A DNA stretch of 64,000 bases from Flavobacteriales bacterium. Its GTDB lineage: Bacteria > Bacteroidota > Bacteroidia > NS11-12g > UBA9320. Positions 9,860 through 18,526 of the stretch are shown here, piece by piece; positions within the stretch are counted from its first letter, which is position 1, and each line of letters begins with the position of its first letter. The position numbers and the translations under genes are program-made. The stretch is from positions 136,422 to 200,421 of the forward strand of contig JACJZW010000004.1 of NCBI GenBank assembly GCA_020635355.1, given 5' to 3'. Under the pieces are notes generated by a model. It ran no database searches. It saw nothing but the letters and a program-made list of their open reading frames with translations, and was not told the origin of the DNA.

Positions 9860-9882
9860 ATTCGCACTAAATCAAATCAACT

Positions 9883-10224
9883 ATGAAAAGTTTACGAAAC
9901 AGCGTACGCCTGATGGGCAATCTCGGATCAGATCCGGAGGTGCGCGAAACCAACAACGGGAAGAAACTGGCCAAATTCAGTCTGGCCACTAATGAGACCT
10001 ATCGCAAGCAAGATGGGGAACAAGTAACCGAAACACAATGGCACAATCTTGTGGCCTGGGGTAAAACGGCCGAAATCGTTCAGAAGTACCTGTCCAAAGG
10101 ACGCGAGGTATCCATCGAAGGAAAACTCACCAACCGCAGTTGGGAAGATGAATCCGGAACCAAGAAATACATCACGGAAATCGTGGTAAACGAATTATTG
10201 CTCACCGGCAAAAAAGAAGCCTAG
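9883..10224 (+). CDS. ssb: Single-stranded DNA-binding protein, short form
   Basis: 113 residues forming a single OB fold: MKSLRNSVRLMGNLGSDPEV at the start, then KLAKFSLATNETY, QWHNLVAWGKTAEIV (about residue 55) and GREVSIEGKLTNRSWED. This is the complete core of bacterial SSB. The glycine/proline-rich linker and acidic tail that recruits partner proteins in the main replicative SSB are absent. Bacteroidota genomes often carry such a short paralogue besides the full-length SSB, so this is probably an accessory SSB. It is followed by its own terminator, and its upstream region is duplicated 2.07 kb upstream. Confidence 0.88.
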   Translation: MKSLRNSVRLMGNLGSDPEVRETNNGKKLAKFSLATNETYRKQDGEQVTETQWHNLVAWGKTAEIVQKYLSKGREVSIEGKLTNRSWEDESGTKKYITEIVVNELLLTGKKEA

Positions 10225-10242
10225 AACCGGCAGTGATGTGAT

Positions 10243-10276
10243 AACCCATCCGGTCTTCGGATTGGATGGGTTTTTT
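10243..10276 (+). terminator. Rho-independent terminator after ssb
   Basis: Perfect 9-bp stem AACCCATCC / GGATGGGTT at 10243-10272 followed by a T run to 10276. Confidence 0.9.
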
Positions 10277-10293
10277 GTACTTTCGCAGGGCAT

Positions 10294-10374
10294 TAGACAG
10301 GGGTGTCGGACATGAATCCGGCTGAGATTATACCCGTTGAACCTGATGCGGTTCATACCGCCGAAGGGAGTCAT
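10294..10374 (+). promoter_or_regulatory. TPP (THI-box) riboswitch
   Basis: The conserved TPP aptamer blocks are all present in order: GGGGTG at 10300-10305, CTGAGA at 10322-10327, then ACCCGTTGAACCTGAT (from 10332), CGGTTCATACCG and the closing CGAAGGGAG. A TACTTTCG sequence at 10278-10285 could be the -7 element of the promoter. The aptamer ends 54 bases before the start codon of a TonB-dependent receptor. Ligand binding should therefore lower receptor expression when thiamine pyrophosphate is plentiful. I see no clear terminator hairpin between aptamer and start, so control of translation initiation is more likely. Confidence 0.95.
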
Positions 10375-10427
10375 TGGAGTGTTCTGCACCGCTTTCCTGC
10401 GCGTATTTATTATTTATACCCATTGCG

Positions 10428-12884
10428 ATGAACATCAGAAACTCCCTTCTTTTAGTCCTATTTGTTGCGCTGATTGGATCCACCCTTTGTGCCCAACAAG
10501 TTGTGTTTACCCTGGTTGATCGGACAACTAATTTACCTATTGAACATGTTGAGGTTGTTATCATATCGCCCAATAAATCAACTTCAGATCCTGTTGCCAG
10601 GTATATCACCAATTCATCCGGAAAGCTCACAGCAAACGTGTCATCGTCCCAACGATATACGGTAATTACACATCATATATCCTACGAGACCGACACCTTT
10701 TACTGGCACAACCAAAACCCGTTCGTGATCCAACTTACACCAACAACGGAGAAAATGGAGGAAGCATTAATTACCGCTGTTCGTCCTTCCAAGGAAGTGC
10801 CATCAACCACCACATTGGTTACCAAGGAGGAGATTGATCGGGTGAATTTTGGTCAGGACATGCCAGTGTTATTATCTCAAACTCCTTCAACCGTCACGAG
10901 CAGTGATGCCGGTTCAGGAGTGGGGTATACCGGTATCCGAATTCGTGGAATAGATCCAACGCGGGTGAATGTGACCATCAACGGCATTCCATTGAATGAT
11001 GCCGAGTCCCACGGTGTTTATTGGGTTGACTTGCCCGACTTTGCCAGCAGTTCCAACAGTATTCAGATTCAACGTGGTGTGGGAACCAGTACCAATGGCG
11101 CCGGGGCATTCGGGGCGAGCATTAACATCAAATCAGATCATGTTGAGCGCAATCCGTTCGTAGTAGCTGATGTCGGATATGGGTCATTTAACACAAGAAG
11201 AATCTCAATCCAACAAGGTACTGGCGTATCAAAAACTGGTTGGGGGCTGCAATCCCGGTTGTCCTTGATTCAATCGGACGGCTTTATTGATCGCGCCTCA
11301 TCGGATTTGCGATCGCTTTTTCTGACTGCCGCACATTACGGGAAGCGGGATCTGTTAAAATTCAATGTAATTCTGGGTCACGAACGCACGTATCAAGCCT
11401 GGTATGGCGTTCCGCAACCCTATTTTAATCAGGATAAGGACGGCACAGAAGCCTTCATGAATGAGTTGTATTTCACTCCGGAAGATCGAGATCACCTATA
11501 TGCCAGCAAATACAACCGATACAATCCATATACCTATGAAAATGAAGTTGACAATTACGACCAACATCACTTCCAGGGATTCTATAACCGACGATTAAAA
11601 GGAGGCATTCACTTAAATACAGGTTTACACTACACCAAGGGTTTTGGTTATTATGAGCAGTATCGTCCGGATGATGAGTTTGCCACCTATGGGTGGGATA
11701 CTGTAATGCTTGGTGGTGATACCATTAGGTCTGGTGATTTTATCCGACGAAGATGGTTGGATAATGATTTCTATGGAATGATCTTCTCCCTGAACATTCC
11801 GGTTGATCATATAAATCTAATCGCAGGTGGCGGCGTACATCGTTACATCGGCAGGCATTGTGGAGAAGTGATCTGGGCACAATTTGGCTCTGACGGCTTC
11901 CTCGGAGATCGATATTACAACCAGGACGCCAGAAAAGATGATGCCAATCTTTACCTCAAGTTAACCACCAATTACCAGGACCATCTTTTCTTTTATGGCG
12001 ACATGCAGGTCAGAACGGTGACCTATGACCTTGATATGGTGAGTGGACATCTCAATGAACAACTCACATTCTTCAATCCCAAGGCTGGGGCAACGTACGG
12101 ATGGGGAGCAAAACGAAATCATACGGCTCATATTATGCTGGCTGTGGCCAACAGGGAACCCGTTCGGGACGATTATGTCTCAGCACCTAATAGTTTCAAA
12201 CTTCGACATGAAAACCTTCGGAATCTGGAGGTTGGAAACGAATGGCAATTCCGAAAAGTGACGGGGCGAATCAATGGGTACTACATGTATTACCGATACC
12301 AATTGGTTTTAACAGGAGAGATCAATGATGTGGGCGATTACATCCGAACCAATGTCCCTAAAAGTTATCGGGCCGGGGTAGAAACAGAGGTGGCCTATGA
12401 GCCCAATTCATCCTGGAGGATCACCGCAAATGCCACCTTTAGCCAGAATAAAATTGTTGAATTCACGGAGTATGTGGATGATTGGAGTACGGGTGATCAA
12501 GTGGCGTTTGATCATGTGAAAAGTGATTTAGCCTTTTCCCCGGCGTTGATTGGGTTCGCGTCCATCGAGTATCGGGTTAAACCGCAAATAAATCTGAATC
12601 TAAATGGGAAATATGTCTCCCAACAATACCTGGATAATAGCCAAAGTGCAGAACGAAGTTTACCTGCCTTCTACGTAACCAACTTTACGGCCTCCAAGGA
12701 CTGGGTTCTAAAGAAAGGTACCCAAATTTCATTGGGACTTCAGGTGAATAATTTACTGGATGTGGATTATGCTCCAAATGGGTACACCTTTGGGACCATG
12801 GATGCCGGTGTACGAAAGAGCTACAACTACGTTTACCCGATGGCAGGCAGACACGGGATGATTCGATTAAAAGTTAAAATCTGA
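10428..12884 (+). CDS. TonB-dependent outer-membrane receptor under TPP riboswitch control (probable thiamine uptake)
   Basis: 818 residues; the ATG at 10428 gives a proper signal peptide (MNIRNSLLLVLFVALIGSTLCA). Order of parts: a carboxypeptidase-regulatory-like beta domain (about 22-110), a plug domain with VNVTINGIPLNDAESHGVYW and GTSTNGAGAFGASINIKS (about 130-240), then a 22-strand barrel ending GMIRLKVKI with a terminal hydrophobic residue. The preceding TPP riboswitch indicates that the substrate is thiamine or a thiamine precursor, as predicted for other riboswitch-controlled receptors in Bacteroidota. No inner-membrane thiamine transporter lies beside it; the next gene is on the opposite strand and starts where this one ends. 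Confidence 0.93.
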   Translation: MNIRNSLLLVLFVALIGSTLCAQQVVFTLVDRTTNLPIEHVEVVIISPNKSTSDPVARYITNSSGKLTANVSSSQRYTVITHHISYETDTFYWHNQNPFVIQLTPTTEKMEEALITAVRPSKEVPSTTTLVTKEEIDRVNFGQDMPVLLSQTPSTVTSSDAGSGVGYTGIRIRGIDPTRVNVTINGIPLNDAESHGVYWVDLPDFASSSNSIQIQRGVGTSTNGAGAFGASINIKSDHVERNPFVVADVGYGSFNTRRISIQQGTGVSKTGWGLQSRLSLIQSDGFIDRASSDLRSLFLTAAHYGKRDLLKFNVILGHERTYQAWYGVPQPYFNQDKDGTEAFMNELYFTPEDRDHLYASKYNRYNPYTYENEVDNYDQHHFQGFYNRRLKGGIHLNTGLHYTKGFGYYEQYRPDDEFATYGWDTVMLGGDTIRSGDFIRRRWLDNDFYGMIFSLNIPVDHINLIAGGGVHRYIGRHCGEVIWAQFGSDGFLGDRYYNQDARKDDANLYLKLTTNYQDHLFFYGDMQVRTVTYDLDMVSGHLNEQLTFFNPKAGATYGWGAKRNHTAHIMLAVANREPVRDDYVSAPNSFKLRHENLRNLEVGNEWQFRKVTGRINGYYMYYRYQLVLTGEINDVGDYIRTNVPKSYRAGVETEVAYEPNSSWRITANATFSQNKIVEFTEYVDDWSTGDQVAFDHVKSDLAFSPALIGFASIEYRVKPQINLNLNGKYVSQQYLDNSQSAERSLPAFYVTNFTASKDWVLKKGTQISLGLQVNNLLDVDYAPNGYTFGTMDAGVRKSYNYVYPMAGRHGMIRLKVKI

Positions 12885-13775
12885 TCAAAAGAGCGATACC
12901 TCGTTCATAAATAACCAGATCGGCGTGGGGACTACATAAATAAAATCACCCCAAAACCGGAACCACTCCTGATCCCTAAAGCGTTCTTCAAATTGTAAGG
13001 TCAAAAGCAGGACATTCAACATCACCAAGACCGAAATGGTGGCAGATATCTTCAAATCGGCTTTGCCAAAAAACGCATACAGTGTTAACAGGGTGAAGGC
13101 CAGAGTAAGCATGGAGTAAATCCGACCTCGTATCCGGTCAGGTCCAATGATTCCGGACCCGGAAAGTAACTGGTTGGTTTGATCACCCTCGTGATCAAAG
13201 TAGGTAAATATCAATAGGTTGGCATAGTTTATTACGGCAAACAAGGCTATAATGGTAAGATCGGTGAGGTCCCAGCTTAATTGTCCGCATAGCCCGGGAT
13301 ACACAATCATCCCAACCGCCACCATCACCGCGATGAACACTTCTTTCACCGTGCCGGCGAGTCCGGTTTTCCAACGCCAGAAAAGAACGAAGTAGATGGC
13401 AACCATCCCAAGAAGAATCAAACCGTTCTCGAGCATCCACCACGGAAAAAACTGAATCACCACATACACATCAAAAAGGGCAATGGCACAAACCGTTGGT
13501 ATCAGGATTTGGCGGTACTGGTAGTGGATCGCGTGCCTCAAAAAAATGGCGTCGTCCTTTAACCGAAGACCGTCCAACAAATGGTCGGAGGTGTAAATGA
13601 TCCAAACCCCGGATCCAATAATCCAATATAAAGATAAGGGTACTACTGCGTGAAAGTACTGGACAAAGAAGTAGGCGGTGGATACGGAACCCAACACCAC
13701 CATGACACTAAAGGTATTGACAAAGGAAACGATGGAAAGGTCGCGAATGGAAGTAGCCTCTCCGTCGGAGCGCAT
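12885..13775 (-). CDS. Polytopic membrane protein, UbiA-prenyltransferase-like
   Basis: 296 residues from the ATG at 13775; a TTG start five codons earlier would overlap the preceding gene. About eight to nine transmembrane segments are visible. Two acidic cytoplasmic loops, YTSDHLLDG (about residue 62) and TYFDHEGD (about 195), sit where UbiA-family enzymes carry their two Asp-rich prenyl-diphosphate-binding motifs. The first lacks the classic NDxxD form, so catalytic activity is uncertain. It follows the Nfu-like gene by one base, suggesting co-transcription with the Fe-S group. Substrate unknown. Confidence 0.6.
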   Translation of the reverse strand: MRSDGEATSIRDLSIVSFVNTFSVMVVLGSVSTAYFFVQYFHAVVPLSLYWIIGSGVWIIYTSDHLLDGLRLKDDAIFLRHAIHYQYRQILIPTVCAIALFDVYVVIQFFPWWMLENGLILLGMVAIYFVLFWRWKTGLAGTVKEVFIAVMVAVGMIVYPGLCGQLSWDLTDLTIIALFAVINYANLLIFTYFDHEGDQTNQLLSGSGIIGPDRIRGRIYSMLTLAFTLLTLYAFFGKADLKISATISVLVMLNVLLLTLQFEERFRDQEWFRFWGDFIYVVPTPIWLFMNEVSLF

Positions 13776-13776
13776 A

Positions 13777-14028
13777 TCAGTCAACGGCAATCACCCCTTT
13801 GAGTTCGGGGTATACTTTACGGATGCTGTCTTCAATGCCGGCCTTCATGGTAATGTGGCTGATTTCACAACTCCCGCATGCTCCCAACAATTTAAGATGA
13901 ACAACATCTTCACTGTCCACCTCAATGAGTTGAACATCGCCGCCATCGGCTTTCAGAAATGGGCGAATGGAATCGAGCGCACCTTCAATGCGTTCAACCA
14001 ATTCACCTCGATTCACCTTAGTTTCCAT
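13777..14028 (-). CDS. NifU C-terminal-like (Nfu) iron-sulfur scaffold protein
   Basis: 83 residues starting METKVNRGELVERIEGAL. The Nfu domain is complete: IRPFLKADGGDVQLIEV, then the cluster-binding CxxC in GACGSCEIS (about residue 53), then MKAGIEDSIRKVYPE. Nfu proteins hold a [4Fe-4S] or [2Fe-2S] cluster at the subunit interface and hand it to target proteins. The gene follows the Mrp-type ATPase gene by 20 bases, another cluster-carrier family, so the two probably work in the same Fe-S maturation route. The ATG at 14028 is preferred over a TTG six codons upstream. Confidence 0.92.
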   Translation of the reverse strand: METKVNRGELVERIEGALDSIRPFLKADGGDVQLIEVDSEDVVHLKLLGACGSCEISHITMKAGIEDSIRKVYPELKGVIAVD

Positions 14029-14048
14029 CGGTTCGAAATTACGCAAAT

Positions 14049-15098
14049 TTATACTGCAGCACTGTTGCGGATGGCAACGTATCGGGCAACCTCTCCGGCC
14101 AATTGATCATAGGCCAATTGCACCGCTACGTGTTCGGTGAGTGGTTCACCGGAATCCGCAGAACTCATGATGCGTTCAACGAGGGGAATCTGGCTGAGCA
14201 GAGGAAGGTCAAATTGTTGGGCAATCTTGCGTCCACCATCTTTGCCAAACAAGTAGTACCGCTTGCTTTTGTCATCGTCCGGTGTGAACCACGCCATGTT
14301 CTCTACGATACCCAAAACGGGTACCTGAATATGTTGATTGTTGAACATTCCAATTGCCTTGCGGCAATCTGCGGCAGCAACTTCCTGAGGAGTAGTGACC
14401 ACCACTGCACCGGTAAGCGGCACTTTTTGAGCGATGGTTAGATGGATATCGCCTGTACCCGGGGGTAAATCCATAATCAGATAGTCCAATTCACCCCAAT
14501 CCACATCAGTGGTGAATTGGTTGATGGCCGAACTGGCCATAGGCCCCCGCCAGATAATAGCTTGATTATCCTCAACCAGAAATCCGATGGAGATCACCTT
14601 GATACCGTCTTTCTCAACAGGCACCATTTTGCCTTCGCTTGATTCCGGTCGGGATCCTTTTAAACCCATCATAGTTGGTATGGACGGGCCATAAATATCG
14701 GCATCCAACAACCCAACTTTTGCACCTGTACGGGCAAGTGACCGAGCCAAATTCACGGCAACGGTGGATTTACCTACACCGCCTTTGCCACTGGCTACGG
14801 CAATGACATTTCGAACTTCCGGGAGAACGGCTTTCTCCTGGCGATTCGACGTCACACGGGAAGTCATATTTGGAGCAACTTCCAGGGATTTGTCAACAAA
14901 GTGATGAACCGCGTTCACACAGGCATTTCGAATCATATCCTTAAGCGGACATGCCGGCGTGGTGAGTTCCACGTCAAACGAAACCCGTCCGGTTTCAATC
15001 ACAATATTTTTAATCATGTTCAAGGTCACCAGATCTTTTTTCAGATCCGGATCGTCTACATGACGTAATGCGTCCAGTACAGCAGCTTCTGTAACCAT
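14049..15098 (-). CDS. mrp: Mrp/NBP35-type P-loop ATPase, iron-sulfur carrier
   Basis: 349 residues from the ATG at 15098. The N-terminal MIP18/DUF59 domain (about 1-85) contains TTPACPLKDMI with its conserved cysteine. The deviant Walker A motif ASGKGGVGKST follows (about 104), with LLDADIYGPSIPTMMG and the Walker B/switch region YLIMDLPPGTGD (about 205). The CPxC cluster-binding pair seen in many Mrp proteins after VENM is absent: here the sequence is VENMAWFTPDDDKSK. Family members bind and transfer [4Fe-4S] clusters. The position between DUF6787 and Nfu-like genes fits that role. Confidence 0.93.
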   Translation of the reverse strand: MVTEAAVLDALRHVDDPDLKKDLVTLNMIKNIVIETGRVSFDVELTTPACPLKDMIRNACVNAVHHFVDKSLEVAPNMTSRVTSNRQEKAVLPEVRNVIAVASGKGGVGKSTVAVNLARSLARTGAKVGLLDADIYGPSIPTMMGLKGSRPESSEGKMVPVEKDGIKVISIGFLVEDNQAIIWRGPMASSAINQFTTDVDWGELDYLIMDLPPGTGDIHLTIAQKVPLTGAVVVTTPQEVAAADCRKAIGMFNNQHIQVPVLGIVENMAWFTPDDDKSKRYYLFGKDGGRKIAQQFDLPLLSQIPLVERIMSSADSGEPLTEHVAVQLAYDQLAGEVARYVAIRNSAAV

Positions 15099-15099
15099 C

Positions 15100-15405
15100 T
15101 TATTCCGTTTTCTTTCCAATCATCCTGCGATTCATCTTTTTGATAAACCACCAGAAAAATTTGTGTTCGCCCAGTAGGGTGCCCAATGTAAATAGCAACA
15201 ACTGATAGATGAAATAGATTGCAACTAGTTTGATGAAGAAAGCCAGCACGGGTGATTCAATTTCAATTCCCAACGCTCTGAACAAGCCTTTGCGAACGAA
15301 TACAGTAGCCGAACCGGTTATGGCGAAAATCACAAAAATCCAGATCATTCGTCGATCCGATTCTATTCCCCACTTAATCTTCCATTTCGTCCAGATTTTT
15401 TTCAT
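15100..15405 (-). CDS. Small membrane protein, DUF6787-like
   Basis: 101 residues from ATG 15405. A basic N-terminus with several Trp (MKKIWTKWKIKWGI) is followed by two membrane spans (about 22-42 and 60-84) and a basic C-terminal end (KKMNRRMIGKKTE). This pattern matches a small conserved Bacteroidota membrane protein family usually found before mrp. The stop is one base from the mrp start, so the two genes are almost certainly coupled. Its biochemical role is not known. Confidence 0.75.
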   Translation of the reverse strand: MKKIWTKWKIKWGIESDRRMIWIFVIFAITGSATVFVRKGLFRALGIEIESPVLAFFIKLVAIYFIYQLLLFTLGTLLGEHKFFWWFIKKMNRRMIGKKTE

Positions 15406-15807
15406 GGCCGCGCAAAAGTACAACCGGTGGAGTTGAAGACGTTGGATTCAGGATGGAATAAAACCGGTGATGATATTGGCGCCCTTTTTCGGCGGTGGTA
15501 GAGTTAAGCGTTTAAGGAGTGATGCGGTGGTGAACAGGTTGACTTTTTTCGCTATCTTTCTACGGGGTAGGGGTGATTGCATCCCTCGCGAAAAAAATTT
15601 GAATGGCAATCATCGGTTGGAAAGGTTGTCCAGCAATTGGTTTTTAATTTGTCTAATTCGTCACTCAACCCACATTGAGAACATGGGATAGCTGAGCGTT
15701 TTGGTGAATTAGATGGGGCATGACGCTTCACATATTAATTTATGGTGAACCGCTTTCAATTCGCGGTTTAGCATGTAACATTGTGTTCACTTCCACACCT
15801 ATTGAAT
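15406..15807. other. Gene-free region between divergent transcription units
   Basis: About 400 bases between the DUF6787 gene (leftward) and the gene at 15808 (rightward). Short frames here have no recognisable product or starts. It must hold two divergent promoters, but I cannot point to convincing elements. Confidence 0.4.
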
Positions 15808-17763
15808 ATGAAACGATTTTTAAAATGGTTTCTCCTTGTTGCCGCGATTGGGATTACGATCGTAGTGGGGTATTTGTATCTAAGCCCGGATAAGAATATC
15901 AACGGTTTGTACCTCGTCCCGTCTGATGCCTTTTATATCCTCGAGTCCGATGATCCGATTTCCGATTGGAAAACAATGAGTGAGAGTGATGTCTGGACGT
16001 TCCTCAAACAACATCCGGAGTTCAAGGACATTACGGATGATGCGAATTACCTGGATCAACTTATTCAGGATAATAACTTCCTGTTTAAACTCTTTGGATC
16101 CCGGAAGTTTATTCTATCGGCCCATCAAACACGTCCGGCAGATTATGATTTCCTGTTTGCCATCGACCTTAAGCGCACCGCAAAAGCAGGTATCCTGTAC
16201 AATACGCTGGAGAAAACACTCAAGTCAGGCGGTTACAAGGTCACCTTCCGGAAATACGGTGATTATGAACTGCTGGAATCCATGGATAACATGAAGGACG
16301 TCCTCACCATGTGCAAGATTGAGAACTTCTTAGTGTGTTCGTACACTCCGTCTTTAGTTGAAAAGTCTATTGATGAATGGGGCAAATCGGCTGATAAGCT
16401 CGCCAGGGATATTTATTTCCAGGACGTGTACAAACGGGTAAAAACGAAAGGAATTGGGCGTTTATACATCCAATATTCCCGGATTGATGAGATGATGAAA
16501 TGCTATATGAGCGAACCTAACGATCTCATCAACGGATTGAGCACCTCACTTCGATTTACGGCGCTCGATTTGAAATCTGAGGGAGATTTTTGGCGGGTAG
16601 ATGGCTACTCGAATATCAACGAGGGAACCAAGTCCTATTTAAGAGCCTTGATGCGTTCTGGAACCAGCAAGCATCTATCGTCCGATATCTTACCCAATCG
16701 CACGGCCTACTATTTAAGTTTTAACTTCAGTTCGATGGACAAGTTCTACAACGAACTGAATGAGGTTTTTAAGCAGGATCAAAAGGCTTACGCCGATTTT
16801 CAAAAATCGCAGAAGCGCCTTGAAAACCTGTTGGGAATTTCGGTGCAGGACCAATTACTGAGTTGGATTTCGGATGAGGTTACCGTTGCTCAGATGCGAA
16901 GCAATGATTACACCCAACGCCAGGATAATTTGGTGGTTTGCCTGCACTCCAACGATATCGGCAAAGCCAGAAAGGAACTCAATAAGGTTGCGCAACAGGT
17001 AAAACGCAGAACACCGGCAAAATTCAAGCGCATTGAATACCGCAACTACGAAATTCAATACCTCGATATCAAAGGCTTTTTCAGAACCTTTTTTGGGAAG
17101 GCGTTTGAAAAATTGGAGAAACCATACTTTACCATCATCGGCGATTATGTGGTATTTAGCAACAGTCCGCTAACGTTGATAGGCGTCATCGAAGATTACG
17201 AGAATTTTAGAACCTTAAGCCTGGATCCTGCCTACAAACGTTTTCTGGAAAATGGGAGTAGTTCCAGTTCACTTACGCTCTACATCTCACCCAAAAATAC
17301 GTACCCTTTGATGACGAAATATGCGAACAGTGAAACGCGCAAGAGTTTGGCTAAAAGCAAGATGTACTTTGAGGGATTTGAGGGACTTGCCCTGCAACTC
17401 ACGCCCAAGGGTGATCTGATCGATACTAAAGCCTATCTTCATAGAACAGTTGAAACAACCGCCCAGCCCGAACTGGTTGAAAAGGTGATGGTAGAGAAAT
17501 ATCAAGACTACGCAGTAGTTGCCATTGACACCCAATTTGCTGTTGAGTTGATCGAAGACGGGATATTTAAAAAGTACTTTCCCGACGGACAGCACCTACG
17601 GATTGAAGCCGACATGAAGAATGGGGAACTTCATGGACGTTACACCGAATTTTATCTCAATGGAAAGGAACACATCACGGGTAAATACAAGCGGGGTAAA
17701 AAGACCGGGACGTGGAAGACGTATGATCTGTCCGGAGATGTGATCGAAAAGGAACGCTATTGA
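15808..17763 (+). CDS. Membrane-anchored protein of unknown function with C-terminal MORN-like repeats
   Basis: 651 residues; ATG 15808 directly precedes a signal-anchor (FLKWFLLVAAIGITIVVGYL). The large extracytoplasmic part resembles DUF3352-type proteins in general layout, with DAFYILESDDPISDWK near residue 40 and repeated short helix/strand segments. The last 55 residues form MORN/YwqK-like repeats (MKNGELHGRYTEFYLNGKE, then GKYKRGKKTGTWKTYD). The 3' end overlaps the convergent DUF4197 gene by 7 bases. No catalytic motif is visible, and the role is unknown; an envelope location is inferred from the anchor. Confidence 0.75.
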   Translation: MKRFLKWFLLVAAIGITIVVGYLYLSPDKNINGLYLVPSDAFYILESDDPISDWKTMSESDVWTFLKQHPEFKDITDDANYLDQLIQDNNFLFKLFGSRKFILSAHQTRPADYDFLFAIDLKRTAKAGILYNTLEKTLKSGGYKVTFRKYGDYELLESMDNMKDVLTMCKIENFLVCSYTPSLVEKSIDEWGKSADKLARDIYFQDVYKRVKTKGIGRLYIQYSRIDEMMKCYMSEPNDLINGLSTSLRFTALDLKSEGDFWRVDGYSNINEGTKSYLRALMRSGTSKHLSSDILPNRTAYYLSFNFSSMDKFYNELNEVFKQDQKAYADFQKSQKRLENLLGISVQDQLLSWISDEVTVAQMRSNDYTQRQDNLVVCLHSNDIGKARKELNKVAQQVKRRTPAKFKRIEYRNYEIQYLDIKGFFRTFFGKAFEKLEKPYFTIIGDYVVFSNSPLTLIGVIEDYENFRTLSLDPAYKRFLENGSSSSSLTLYISPKNTYPLMTKYANSETRKSLAKSKMYFEGFEGLALQLTPKGDLIDTKAYLHRTVETTAQPELVEKVMVEKYQDYAVVAIDTQFAVELIEDGIFKKYFPDGQHLRIEADMKNGELHGRYTEFYLNGKEHITGKYKRGKKTGTWKTYDLSGDVIEKERY

Positions 17764-18503
17764 GCGGTTGCTTTTTGCTGATCGGCGTACTTGAATACTT
17801 TTTTCAGTAAGGCCGTGGTCCGTTCAACCGGATTTTCACGAATCTTATCTTCCTGAGTTCGGATTTCGGAAAACAAACCAATCATAGCTCGTTCGGTAAC
17901 GTAGGCATTCAAATCAGTGGTAACATTTTTTCCGGTGGCAATCTTGTATCCGGTGCTCACGTTGCTCCAGAGTTCATTGATTCCCAATGGTTCCAAAGAC
18001 TTCGCAATGATGGGTTGAAATTTGGCCTTCAGCTGGGCAGTTGTAGCATTTTCAAGATAGGAGGTCGCCGCTCCATCACCTCCGGTAACAATGGACACAG
18101 CATCCTGAATTGTCATTTGTTTAATAGCATCGGCAAAAACGGGCTTGGCTTCTTCCATGGCGTTTTCAGCTCCTTTGTTCATGGCGGCAATCAGCTTATC
18201 CATATAGGGTGCATAGGCAGCGGAAAACATGGAATTTCGGATCTTCTGATCAGCCTCTTGAACTTCCGGAGGAAGTAAGATCTTATACGCAGCATTGTTA
18301 AAAAATCCGTTCTCTTTTCCCAACAGATCAACACCGGTTAAAACGCCCTTTTGCAAGGCTTCTTTTAATCCGCCTGCTGCCTCGTCTTCTGTGATGGAAG
18401 AGACCAATCCTCCAGAAGTTTCCAATGTTTTCAGCAAGGTGTCACATGAAGTGAGGGTGAGAGTTAGCCCAACAATCAAGGCTGTTTTTCCAAGTTTTAA
18501 CAT
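17757..18503 (-). CDS. DUF4197 family lipoprotein
   Basis: 248 residues starting MLKLGKTALIVGLTLTLTSC, a lipoprotein signal with lipobox LTSC. The mature part carries the DUF4197 pattern: GGLKEALQKGVLTGVDLLGKEN, IKILLPPE-like AYKILLPPEVQEADQKI, MNKGAENAMEEAKPVF, and ending in LLKKVFKYADQQ. These proteins are predicted all-helical and periplasmic, with no established activity. It sits 23 bases downstream of the GH3/beta-lactamase gene and is probably in the same operon. A TTG start seven codons upstream is unlikely. Confidence 0.88.
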   Translation of the reverse strand: MLKLGKTALIVGLTLTLTSCDTLLKTLETSGGLVSSITEDEAAGGLKEALQKGVLTGVDLLGKENGFFNNAAYKILLPPEVQEADQKIRNSMFSAAYAPYMDKLIAAMNKGAENAMEEAKPVFADAIKQMTIQDAVSIVTGGDGAATSYLENATTAQLKAKFQPIIAKSLEPLGINELWSNVSTGYKIATGKNVTTDLNAYVTERAMIGLFSEIRTQEDKIRENPVERTTALLKKVFKYADQQKATAQ

Positions 18504-18526
18504 GCTCGTAATATTTGCGTTCAAAG

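Noticed and set aside
15467..15691. 74-codon open frame between the DUF6787 gene and 15808
   Set aside because: Composition is irregular and Arg-rich with no motif; it lies where divergent promoters are expected.
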